Part shown: piece after piece, positions 44,631-52,110 of the stretch | Position numbering within the stretch: the first letter of the stretch is position 1 | Layout: each line of letters begins with the position of its first letter | Translations under genes and position numbers: made by a program | Assembly (NCBI GenBank): GCA_041402045.1 | Contig: JAWKSZ010000008.1 | Location: 62,001 to 126,000, forward strand | Reading direction: 5' to 3' | Length of the DNA stretch: 64,000 bases | Origin: JAGQRJ01 sp041402045 | Lineage (GTDB): Bacteria > Planctomycetota > J058 | Notes under the pieces: model-generated | The model's database searches: none | Seen by the model: only the letters and a program-made list of their open reading frames with translations | What the model was told of the DNA's origin: nothing

Positions 44631-44831
44631 GCGTCCTCCTGGGTCGGCCCGTGGACCGACCCCGCACTGCGAGCGGCGGATCATACGCAGCTCGCCTGAC
44701 AGCGCAAGCGCCCGCACTCGTGGCCGATGTAAGTCCCGCGTGGGCGTGGCGCTTGCTCGTAACTGTTCGTTTTGCAGTGGTTTGCGACGAGAGTGCGCGT
44801 CAACTGCCGTGGACTCCGAGGCTTAGCCGGG

Positions 44832-46448
44832 CTACAGCTCGCCGGTCTCCGACTCGTCCCGCTGACGCATAGCGTCAAGGACGGCGGAGGAGATGCTCAC
44901 GTCGCAGTTGCCAGGGGCGGCGTCGCCCGGGGAGAACTCGAAGGCGCCCGAGCGCAGGCCCAGCACCGTCCCCACCGCGGGGGCTCCGGCGAGCTCGGAG
45001 CACTCGGCGTTCACGATCCTGCCCTCGCGGATCCTGAGCGCGCCCTGGCGTCCACTGGAGCGGATCCGGAGCACGCCGGACTTGCGGTTGAACTCGAGCA
45101 TCCCCAGATACTCGACCAGCTCCTCGTCCTCGAAGGTCCCGGCGGTGACCCGCCCGCTCCCAGCCTTGAGCCCGCGGGTGTCGATGCGGATCGTCTGCAT
45201 GAGCTCGGCCTCTTCGGTGACCATGCCCAGGAGCAGCTCCAGGTTCTTGGCGTCGGCCTTGATCCCGGTGAGCTCGGTGACGACGTCCTCGAGGGCGCGC
45301 CGCAGCGCGGTGGCGGACTCGAAGCGCTTGGCCGGGTTCATGTGCAGCATTTGCACGACCAGGGACACCACGCTCAGGGGCACGCCCACGAGGTGCTCGA
45401 GGGGCGCGCCGCGCTCGAGCTGCTGCAGCAGCTCGAGCTCGCTCTTGGCCGCGAAGGGCGGGCGCCCGGCCAGGGCGTGATACAGGCAGGCCCCGAGCCC
45501 GAACACGTCGGTGCGGTGGTCGGCCTGGCGCGCGTCGCGGAGCTGCTCGGGGGCCATGTAGCCCGCGGTGCCCAGGCTCTCGCCGTCGGACGTGATCCCC
45601 AGGCCTAGCTCGTGGAGGTTCTTGGCTACGCCGAAGTCGATCAGCTTCGCGTCGCCGTCGCGGGTGAGCATGATGTTGCCGGGCTTGAGGTCGCGGTGCA
45701 CGATCCCGCGGCCGTGGGCGTGCTCGAGGGCCTTGGCCAACTGGTAGGTGCAGCCCAGCGCCGCGCGCAGCGAGAGCCGGTTCCCCGAGCGGCGGATCGT
45801 CTGCAGGAGCGTCTCGCCTTCGACGAGCTCCATGACGATGTAGAGCATGTCGCGGCACTGCCGCACGTCGTAGATCGCGACGATGTTCTTATGGCGCAGG
45901 CGCGCCTGGGCCTTGGCCTCCTGCACGAAGCGCGAGACGGTCTTCTCCGAGCTCGGCCCGGTGAGCGGGAGCACCTTGAGCGCGACCTCCTGGCCCAGGG
46001 AGCGCTTGATCGCGCGGTAGATCGGGACCTTGCCGCTGGCGTTGATCCGCTCCTTGACCTCGAAGCCCTCCTTGAGGAGCTGCTGCATGACCTCGACCTC
46101 GGGCTGCAGCGGCTCGGGCTCCGCCTGGGTCGGGGTCGGGTCGGCGACCGGGGTCGTCGAGTACTCCACGTGCACGTCGAGGGCGCGGTTGCCGACCTGG
46201 AGTTTGTCTCCGTCTTGCAGCGGCGACTGTCGGATCCGCGCGCCGTTCACGAAGGTCCCGTTGGCGGAGTTGAGGTCCTCCACGGTCAGCCCGCGCTCGC
46301 CGAGCTGGATCCGGCAGTGCCGGCGCGAGAGGCGCAGCTCGTCGATGCTCACCTCGTTGCTCAGCGAGCGGCCGATGGTGATCGACTGCCCGGGGCTGAG
46401 CTCGAAGGTGGCTTCGAGGGGACCGGAGAAGCGGAGGACCGCAGACAT
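44832..46448 (-). CDS. FHA - Ser/Thr kinase - DUF4388 protein
   Basis: A 538-residue cytosolic signalling protein. Residues 1-100 are a forkhead-associated phosphothreonine-binding domain (ITIGRSLSNEVSIDELRLSRRHCRI, VEDLNSANGTFVNG). Residues about 135-400 are an active-looking kinase: VALKVLPL, HRDLKPGNIML, LIDFGVAKN, GTAGYMAPEQLRDARQADHRTDVF. The C-terminus has a DUF4388-type domain (FEDEELVEYLGMLEFNRKSGVLRI, GALRIREGRIVNAE), often found with two-component or gliding regulators. No transmembrane helix. A TATAAG box lies 22 nt upstream of the ATG. The FHA domain suggests recognition of its own or another kinase's phosphosites. Confidence 0.96.
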   Translation of the reverse strand: MSAVLRFSGPLEATFELSPGQSITIGRSLSNEVSIDELRLSRRHCRIQLGERGLTVEDLNSANGTFVNGARIRQSPLQDGDKLQVGNRALDVHVEYSTTPVADPTPTQAEPEPLQPEVEVMQQLLKEGFEVKERINASGKVPIYRAIKRSLGQEVALKVLPLTGPSSEKTVSRFVQEAKAQARLRHKNIVAIYDVRQCRDMLYIVMELVEGETLLQTIRRSGNRLSLRAALGCTYQLAKALEHAHGRGIVHRDLKPGNIMLTRDGDAKLIDFGVAKNLHELGLGITSDGESLGTAGYMAPEQLRDARQADHRTDVFGLGACLYHALAGRPPFAAKSELELLQQLERGAPLEHLVGVPLSVVSLVVQMLHMNPAKRFESATALRRALEDVVTELTGIKADAKNLELLLGMVTEEAELMQTIRIDTRGLKAGSGRVTAGTFEDEELVEYLGMLEFNRKSGVLRIRSSGRQGALRIREGRIVNAECSELAGAPAVGTVLGLRSGAFEFSPGDAAPGNCDVSISSAVLDAMRQRDESETGEL

Positions 46449-46573
46449 GGAACGTCTCTCGCTGGCCTGACTTATATCGCGGACCGGGACCAGCGCCCAC
46501 CCCCCGAGTCGCGCCCTCCGCGCCGTCAGCGCTTAGGGGGGATCCCGGGCTCCGGCCCGCGCCGCGGAAGCGG

Positions 46574-46579
46574 TAGACT
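46574..46579 (+). promoter_or_regulatory. Candidate -10 box (TAGACT) of a leaderless transcript
   Basis: TAGACT ends 6 nt before the ATG at 46586, the same spacing and sequence as at 37481. Confidence 0.55.
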
Positions 46580-46585
46580 CGCGGC

Positions 46586-47626
46586 ATGCGCTGGCTCTTC
46601 CTGGCCCTGGTGCTCCCCTGCTGCGGCTGCCCGGTCCTCGAGTATCCGCCGCCCGCGGCCCGGGCTCCGGCGCCGCTGCCCGCGGAGGTCGCCGCCCGCT
46701 TCGCCTACGCCCTGGCCCAGCCGGTGGACATTCGGGTCGAGGACGTGGACGAGGACGCGGTGGTGCACGCGGGCCGGGTCGTGGTCCAGCTCGCCGGGGA
46801 CGCAGCGCCCACGCCGATCACCTTCGAATACTGGCGCTGCCTGCGCACCCAGGGTCCGTCCCCGGCGATCCTCATGACGCCGATCCTCGGAGGGGGGCGC
46901 TCGCTGGCGCGCAGCCAGTGCCGGGCCCTGGCCGCCGCCGGGATCCACGTCGTGCTCGTGAACCGCGGGACCCGGATCCTGCGCGAGACCTGGTCGATCG
47001 AGGAGGTGGAGCTCTGGGCGCGGCGCTCGGTCGCGGCGCGGCTGGCGGTGTTCGAGTGGATGCGCCAGCAGCCCGAGATCGACCCGGGGCGGATCGGGGC
47101 CCTGGGGATCTCCCTGGGCGGGATCGTGACCACCCTGCTCATGGGCGTCGAGCCCCGGCTGCACTCGGGGGTGATCGCGCTCGCCGGCGGGGACCTGCCG
47201 GAGGTGATCCGGATCTCGAGCGAGGAGCGCCTGATCAAGTTCCGCGAGACCAAGGCTCAGGAGCTGGGGCTGAGCGAGGCCGAGGTCAGCGAGCGGCTGC
47301 GGGAGGTGTTCCTCTCGGACCCGCGGGCGTTCGCCCCGAGCATCGATCCGCGGCGCATGCTCGTGGTCACCGCGCGCCTGGACACGGTCATGCCCCACGA
47401 CTTCCAGGTCCAGCTCTGGGAGGACCTCGGGCGCCCGCTGCGCTACGACGTGTTCACCGGGCACTACTCCGGCGCGATCTACCTGCCCTACATCCTCGAC
47501 GTCTCTGCGCGCTGGTTCCTCCGGCGTTGCGAGCAGCCCGTTCCCGCCGACCGCGCCGGGCTGGTGCCCGTGCTCCCGGCGCTGCCCTTGCCCCAGGGGA
47601 CCACCCAGGAGTCTGCCGGTGAGTGA
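46586..47626 (+). CDS. Alpha/beta hydrolase lipoprotein
   Basis: A 346-residue exported lipoprotein (signal RWLFLALVLPCCGC). The hydrolase core shows PAILMTPILGGGRSLARSQCRALAAAGIHVVLVNR, the nucleophile elbow GALGISLGGIVTTLLMG (Ser), the acid region VVTARLDTVMP (Asp) and a late His (FTGHYSGAIYLPYI), so the catalytic triad is plausible. It resembles secreted esterases or peptidase-like hydrolases. ATG at 46586 is probably leaderless (see the -10 box). The stop overlaps the argG-like frame by 8 bp, so the two were likely co-transcribed. Confidence 0.85.
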   Translation: MRWLFLALVLPCCGCPVLEYPPPAARAPAPLPAEVAARFAYALAQPVDIRVEDVDEDAVVHAGRVVVQLAGDAAPTPITFEYWRCLRTQGPSPAILMTPILGGGRSLARSQCRALAAAGIHVVLVNRGTRILRETWSIEEVELWARRSVAARLAVFEWMRQQPEIDPGRIGALGISLGGIVTTLLMGVEPRLHSGVIALAGGDLPEVIRISSEERLIKFRETKAQELGLSEAEVSERLREVFLSDPRAFAPSIDPRRMLVVTARLDTVMPHDFQVQLWEDLGRPLRYDVFTGHYSGAIYLPYILDVSARWFLRRCEQPVPADRAGLVPVLPALPLPQGTTQESAGE

Positions 47627-48729
47627 GCGCCCGACCCTCGTGCTCTGGTCCGGCGGCCCCGGCTCGAGCTTCGCCCTGCGCTGGGCGTGCGCCCAGGAGC
47701 GCGGGCCCGTGTGGGCGGTGACCGTCGACACCGACGGGCTCAACGCCCCCGCCCTCGGCGCCATGCGCGAGCAAGCCCTCGAGCTGGGGGCGGCCGAGCA
47801 CCGGGTGCTTGGGGCTCAGGGGGTGTTCTATCGCGAGCTGCTCTCGCCCCTGCTCCAGCTCGGCGTGCAGCAGGGCGGGTCAGTGCCCTGGTGCCTGGCG
47901 GAGGAATACGCCCGGGCCGAGGCGGTCGTGACCCTGGCCCGGGAGTGGGACGCGCGCCCTCGTCCACGGCAGCCGCCTGGGCGACCTGGGGGTCCCACCG
48001 AGCTGGTGTGGGCCGCCCGCGCCGCAGGCCTCGAGCGCGCGGCCCCCGCGCGCGGGCGCAACGCCAACGAGCTGGGCGAGGCGGAGGAGGAGGTCGAGGC
48101 GGTGTGGGGGACCCGCGCCGCGCTCCTCGAGCTCCAGGACCCCTGGGAGGAGGCCGAGGAGGACGCGTTCCCCCGGGTCCCGGACCCGACCGAGGTCCAC
48201 GACCTCCCCGAGGAGTTGACCCTCGAGTTCAAGGACGGCTTGCCCTATGCCGTGGGCGAGGCAGAAGGCCGACCCGCCCAACCTGTTCGTGCGGCTGAAC
48301 CGCCTGGGCGAGCGCCACGGCTACGGGCGCGGGGTCCACGTGCGGCGCACGGCGCTGGGCGCCCTCGAGCGCGCGGTGTGGGAGGCGCCGGGGCTCGCGA
48401 TCGTGAGCGCGGCCCGCGAGGCCCTGGACGCGATCGCGCTCTCCGCGGCGGAGCGCGAGCTGCTCGGCGGGCTACGCGAGCTCTACGCCCGCGAGTTCTG
48501 CGCCGGGCGGCGCAGCGAGCCCGCGCTGCGCGCGATCGAGGCCGCGGCCCGCGAGGTGTGCGCCCAGGTGCGGGGCGAGGTCCGGGTGCGTCTGGCGCGG
48601 GGGACCCTCAGCGTGCAGGGCGCGCGGCGGAGCCCGCCCCGCGCCGGGGCTGGGGTCTCGCCCGAGGGCGTCGAGGCGCTCGTCGCGCTGCAGGCGCGGC
48701 TGCTGCGCTCGGACGGGTTCGCGCCGTGA
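47619..48729 (+). pseudogene. Argininosuccinate synthase-like gene with at least three frame breaks
   Basis: Pieces in different frames line up in order with ArgG: TLVLWSGGPGSSFALRWACAQERG (PP-loop, with Gly for the usual Asp of SGGxD), LAPLLQ-type GVQQGGSVPWCLAEEYARAEAVVTLARE, RALVHGSRLGDLG, NANELGEAEEEVEAVWG, LQDPWEEAEEDAFPRVPDPTE, then NLFVRLNRLGERHGYGRGVHVRRTALGALERAVWEAP to the end at 48729. Breaks lie near 47952-47960 (probably 2 bp lost), 47990 (1 bp) and 48255-48275. The SGGLDTS, HGCTGKGNDQVRFE and other catalytic signatures are altered even in the corrected reading, so it is a divergent paralogue or a dying copy rather than housekeeping argG. Confidence 0.75.
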
Positions 48730-48853
48730 GGCGGGAGTCGACATGAGGTTCCTCCTCCTGCTCTCGCAGGAGGAGGGCCGCGCGCAAGGGCCACGTCCAC
48801 GACGCGCGTGGGGCGAAGCGCCCTACCCAGCCGGGGACGCGGCCACCGGGGGG

Positions 48854-49501
48854 CTACGGGCGCGCGACGCGCACGGTCAGCGCGACGGCGGCCTCGCCGC
48901 GGGTCGCGCGCGGCGCCTCGGGCCCGGGGCGCAGCCGGTCGGCGAGGGTCGCTTCGAGCTCCACGGCTCGCCAGCCTCCCTCGACGCGGACCTCGGGCCA
49001 GGCGCAGGCGCGTCCGGCGCCTTCGAGGTCGACCCCGTGGACCAGGCGCGCTTGGGCCCCCTCGGCCAGGGCAGCCTCGACCCAGCGCTCCGGCGCCTGG
49101 GCGCGGGAGAGGCCGGCGAGCTCCGGCGGCAGCTCAGGCGGGGTCAGCGGGTCGCGGCGCTCGAGCTGCAGCCGCACGCGGATCGCGGGGGCGCCCGTCT
49201 GCGCGCGGAGGGAGAGCACCCGCGGATCCTCGCCCTCGACCTCGAAGGTTCCCGACTCGACCTCGATCGCGAGGCTGCGCACCGTGACGCCCTCGGCGTC
49301 TCCCGGCAACGGCAGCGCCACCTCCAGGGCGCCCTCCCCAGGCGCCGGCTGCCAGGTCAGGAGCAGCACGTCGCACAAGGGCTCAGGGGGCGATTCGCGG
49401 CGCGCGTCGGGCACGAGCTCGAGGTAGGTGCGGTCGGGGGCGCTGCACCCAGCGAGGAGCACCAGGCCCAGCGCAGCCACGCACGTCATCCAGGGACTCA
49501 T
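48854..49501 (-). CDS. Lipoprotein of unknown function
   Basis: A 215-residue lipoprotein with ATG at 49501 overlapping the methyltransferase stop (ATGA). Signal and lipobox: CVAALGLVLLAGC. The body is rich in charged beta-strand patterns (VLLLTWQPAPGEGALEVALPLPGD, VRSLAIEVESGTFEVEGEDPRVLSLRAQ, AIRVRLQLERRDPLTPPEL, AQARLVHGVDLEGAGRACAWPEVRVEGGWRAVELEATL) with only two Cys besides the lipidated one. The short helical stretch APERWVEAALAEGA resembles the transglutaminase-linked N-domain in some planctomycete proteins, but I assign no family. Confidence 0.75.
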   Translation of the reverse strand: MSPWMTCVAALGLVLLAGCSAPDRTYLELVPDARRESPPEPLCDVLLLTWQPAPGEGALEVALPLPGDAEGVTVRSLAIEVESGTFEVEGEDPRVLSLRAQTGAPAIRVRLQLERRDPLTPPELPPELAGLSRAQAPERWVEAALAEGAQARLVHGVDLEGAGRACAWPEVRVEGGWRAVELEATLADRLRPGPEAPRATRGEAAVALTVRVARP

Positions 49502-50241
49502 CACCCCCGGACGGTAGCACGCAGGACCAGCACGGCGCTGCCGGGCACGGTCGCGAGGGGGCGGGGGGTGTCCAGGTCGTAGCGCCGGTCGAAGCAGGCC
49601 ACGAGCTCGAACCCTGCCGCGGCCACCGCGTCCTCCACCGCGCTCGGGGTCCAGCGGCGCAGGAGCGAGACGTGCCCCAGCTCCCGCCGGCGCCCGTTGT
49701 CGTCGATCTCGAGGTTCACGTGCATGGCCTCGAACTCCGGACCGTGGGAGGACACGTAGAGCTTTGCCGCGACCTCGATCCCCCCCCGGCGCATGCTCCA
49801 CGTCTCCCAGGTGTCGTCGGGGTCGCGCCCGGTCTCGACGTCGAATCCCAGCACGTAGACCCCGCCTGGGCGTAGGGCTCGGGCGACCGCCGCGAGGTGC
49901 GCGCGGCCCTCCGCCTCGCACTGGAGGTGGCGGAAGCTGTCGATCAGGCAGTAGGCGAAGTCGAGGGAGCCAGGCGCCAGGCCCAGGCGCGCTGCGTCGG
50001 CGCGGAACACCGGGGCCCGGGTGCGGGCGATCTCGAGCATGGCCGGGCTGAGGTCCGAGCCGATCGCCCCGGGCACGTGGGGCAGGAGCCGTCCGCTCCC
50101 GCAGAACGGCTCGAAGCTGCGCTCGGGCCGCCCGCGCCCGTAGCGCTCGCTGGCCCCAAGCAGGAAGCGCACCTCCCGCTCGGGGTCCCAGCCGAACAGC
50201 ACGTCGTAGTAGCGGGCGAGGTCGTACCAGTCCTGGCTCAC
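49501..50241 (-). CDS. SAM-dependent class I methyltransferase
   Basis: A 246-residue Rossmann methyltransferase: YDLARYYDVLFGWDPEREVRFLL, motif I FEPFCGSGRLLPHVPGAIGSDLSPAMLEIAR, ADAARLGLAPGSLDFAYCLIDSFRHL, VARALRPGGVYVLGFD and the late AVEDAVAAAGFELVACFDRRY. The substrate is unknown. I start it at GTG 50241, 6 nt after TAGAGT (50248-50253 on the minus strand); the in-frame GTG at 50247 would touch that box. It therefore probably has its own promoter, although it lies only 17 bp after the riboswitch-controlled propeller gene and may also be read from it. Confidence 0.9.
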   Translation of the reverse strand: MSQDWYDLARYYDVLFGWDPEREVRFLLGASERYGRGRPERSFEPFCGSGRLLPHVPGAIGSDLSPAMLEIARTRAPVFRADAARLGLAPGSLDFAYCLIDSFRHLQCEAEGRAHLAAVARALRPGGVYVLGFDVETGRDPDDTWETWSMRRGGIEVAAKLYVSSHGPEFEAMHVNLEIDDNGRRRELGHVSLLRRWTPSAVEDAVAAAGFELVACFDRRYDLDTPRPLATVPGSAVLVLRATVRG

Positions 50242-50258
50242 CCCCACACTCTATCGGG

Positions 50259-51695
50259 CTACTGCCGGTCGAAGCTCACCGCGTCGAGGACCACGTTCAC
50301 GTCGGTGACCGTGCGGTCCTGGGCCGCGAGGTTGATCGTGAGCGTGAACAGAGACGGGCCCTGGAAGTCGAGCCCAGGCTCCCCGGGGCGCAGCGCGATC
50401 CCGTTGAGCTGGCCCTCGTAGGCCTGGGGGTCGCCGCTGCGGGCGAAGCCCGTGACCGTGGCCGCCAGCCCCGGCTGCACGAGGTCGATCACGTAGAGCT
50501 CGCTCGTGTTGAAGTTGCAGGCGTAGAGCGTGTTCCCGCTGTGGGAGACCGCGACGTCGCTGATCAGGTTCGTGCCGCCGGGGGACGTGGGCAGGGCGTA
50601 GCCCCCGCGGAAGCGGTTGCCCAGGTTCCGCGGGGCCTGCGCGCCGACCAGCGCCTCGAGGCCCGAGAGGTCGAGGGCGAACACCTGGGCTTCGCTCTGG
50701 GAGCCGACGTAGCCCCAGCGGCCGTTGGGCGAGAGCTCCACCCGGCCCACCGGGTCCTCGCCTGGGAGGTCGATCCAGCCCACGGTGCGGAAGGTCTGGG
50801 GGTCGACGATGTCGATCGCGCCCATGCCGCCGGCGTAGGGGCCGGTGTCGGTAATCAGGAGCAGCGGACCGGCGGAGGTCTCGAGGCGCTGAATCCCGGT
50901 GGGGTTGAAGCCTCGGGTCTGGAGCACCTGCGCCGCGCCGAGGGTCCCGCTCTGGAGGTCCTGCTGGAAGGCCCACAGCGTGCCCGGGTTCAGGTTGAAC
51001 TGCGCGTCGAAGTTGGCGCTGGTCACGAACAGCGTGGCCCCGAAGCCCAGGGCGTCCGAAGTGTAGGTCAGGGGGAGGGCCTGGCCGCCGACGTCGGTCC
51101 CGGCCTGGTCCAGGGTCCCGGCGGGCCAGGTCACGGTCATCCCATCCAAGGGATAGGTGGTCACGTCCGCCGCGCTCGCGGCGCTGCGCGGGTCGAAGCG
51201 ATACACCGCCTCGCCGCCGGCGCCCGAGGCGGTCACGTAGGCGGCCTCGGGCTGGCTGAGGTCGATCGCCCCCGCGGCGATCCCCGGGCTGAAGGGCGCG
51301 CCGGGCAGCGGGACCTCGCGCAGGGAGCGCGGGGTGGGGTCCAGCGCCAGGACGCGCACGTAGCCGTTGTCCTGGACCACGAAGGCCTGACCCGCCAGCG
51401 CGGGGTGCGCCGGGAGCTCCATGCCGCCGGTCGAGGCCAGCTCGCGGAAGGCGACGAAGGCGCCCCGGGTCAGGGTTGCCAGGACTGCAGGGCTGGCCGA
51501 GCCCAAGGCAGCCACCTGGCCGCCGGGGTCGTGGGGGGTCTGGGGCGTCGTCGTGCCCCCGGTCTGGGAGCCGGGGGTCCCGGTGGAGTTGCTCGAGACC
51601 GGAGCGGCGGTGGAGGTGGAGCGACGCGAGGAGCTGCCGGAGCAGCCCGCGAACGCGAGGGCGAGGGCGAGGGTCGCCCAGGAGAGACGGTTCAT
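50259..51695 (-). CDS. Beta-propeller (YncE/YVTN-like) surface lipoprotein under cobalamin riboswitch control; BtuG-like candidate
   Basis: A 478-residue lipoprotein (MNRLSWATLALALAFAGC) with a Ser/Thr/Gly/Pro linker, then propeller blades: AFVVQDNGYVRVLALDP, GAIDIVDPQTFRTVGWIDLPGEDPVGRVELSPNGRWGYVGS, DVAVSHSGNTLYACNFNTSELYVIDL. The start is the ATG at 51695; the frame is open to 51797 but that part is riboswitch leader. A complete cobalamin aptamer lies 91 nt upstream on the same strand, so expression should fall when B12 is ample. In Bacteroides the propeller lipoprotein BtuG binds B12 at the cell surface for BtuB; the same role here is inferred from fold plus riboswitch. No BtuB or ABC genes are in view. 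Confidence 0.85.
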   Translation of the reverse strand: MNRLSWATLALALAFAGCSGSSSRRSTSTAAPVSSNSTGTPGSQTGGTTTPQTPHDPGGQVAALGSASPAVLATLTRGAFVAFRELASTGGMELPAHPALAGQAFVVQDNGYVRVLALDPTPRSLREVPLPGAPFSPGIAAGAIDLSQPEAAYVTASGAGGEAVYRFDPRSAASAADVTTYPLDGMTVTWPAGTLDQAGTDVGGQALPLTYTSDALGFGATLFVTSANFDAQFNLNPGTLWAFQQDLQSGTLGAAQVLQTRGFNPTGIQRLETSAGPLLLITDTGPYAGGMGAIDIVDPQTFRTVGWIDLPGEDPVGRVELSPNGRWGYVGSQSEAQVFALDLSGLEALVGAQAPRNLGNRFRGGYALPTSPGGTNLISDVAVSHSGNTLYACNFNTSELYVIDLVQPGLAATVTGFARSGDPQAYEGQLNGIALRPGEPGLDFQGPSLFTLTINLAAQDRTVTDVNVVLDAVSFDRQ

Positions 51696-51756
51696 AGGGT
51701 CGAGGTGTCCGTAGACGGTGGCCGCGCAGGAGGCGCACACGAGGTGCCCGGCCAAG

Positions 51757-51781
51757 GTTGCCGCCCGTCCGCGCGGGCAAC
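51757..51781 (-). promoter_or_regulatory. Hairpin between the riboswitch aptamer and the propeller gene (putative expression platform)
   Basis: On the minus strand GTTGCCCGCG...CGGGCGGCAAC forms a GC-rich stem starting 5 nt after the aptamer P1 helix. No T tract follows, so it may work with Rho, as an anti-terminator partner, or through initiation control. The remaining 60 nt reach the ATG. Confidence 0.55.
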
Positions 51782-51786
51782 GTCCA

Positions 51787-51956
51787 CCAGGTCTCACAGG
51801 TGTTCTGGCTCGCGAGTCGTCCTCGGGCAGCCCCTTCCCAGCCGAAGCCAGTGGGTGAGCTCGCGCTCGTGCTGCCGTCGTCCTCGCTCACAGCGGCGGG
51901 ACCGCGCCGGAATCTCACCGGCTTCCCTGCGGGGGCGCACGCCCCCTGAGACCTGG
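51787..51956 (-). ncRNA. Cobalamin (B12) riboswitch aptamer
   Basis: Read 5' to 3' on the minus strand it has all landmarks in order. P1 is a perfect 10-bp helix (CCAGGTCTCA at 51956-51947 with TGAGACCTGG at 51796-51787). Next come GCCGGTGAGATTCCGGC (51922-51906), the B12-box core GGTCCCGCCGCTGTGA (51903-51888), CCACTGG (51854-51848), GGGAAGGGGCTGCCC (51839-51825) and the closing GAGCCAGAACACCTG (51811-51797). The length (170 nt) and spacing are typical of the class with a peripheral P7 arm region. It lies in the leader of the propeller lipoprotein gene. Upstream, to 52110, only a CCTAACCT-type possible -10 near 52048 is seen. Confidence 0.96.
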
Positions 51957-52110
51957 GCACCCCGCGGCGGACGAGCCTCCGTCGCCCGAACGAGGCAGCG
52001 ACGTCTGGAGCAAACCGCTGACCGACGCCGCCGACGGCGCGCGCGGAGGTTAGGGGCGGCGGCCTCCCCACATCCTGAAAATCAGCGCGGAACGAACCGA
52101 AGCGCGGACC

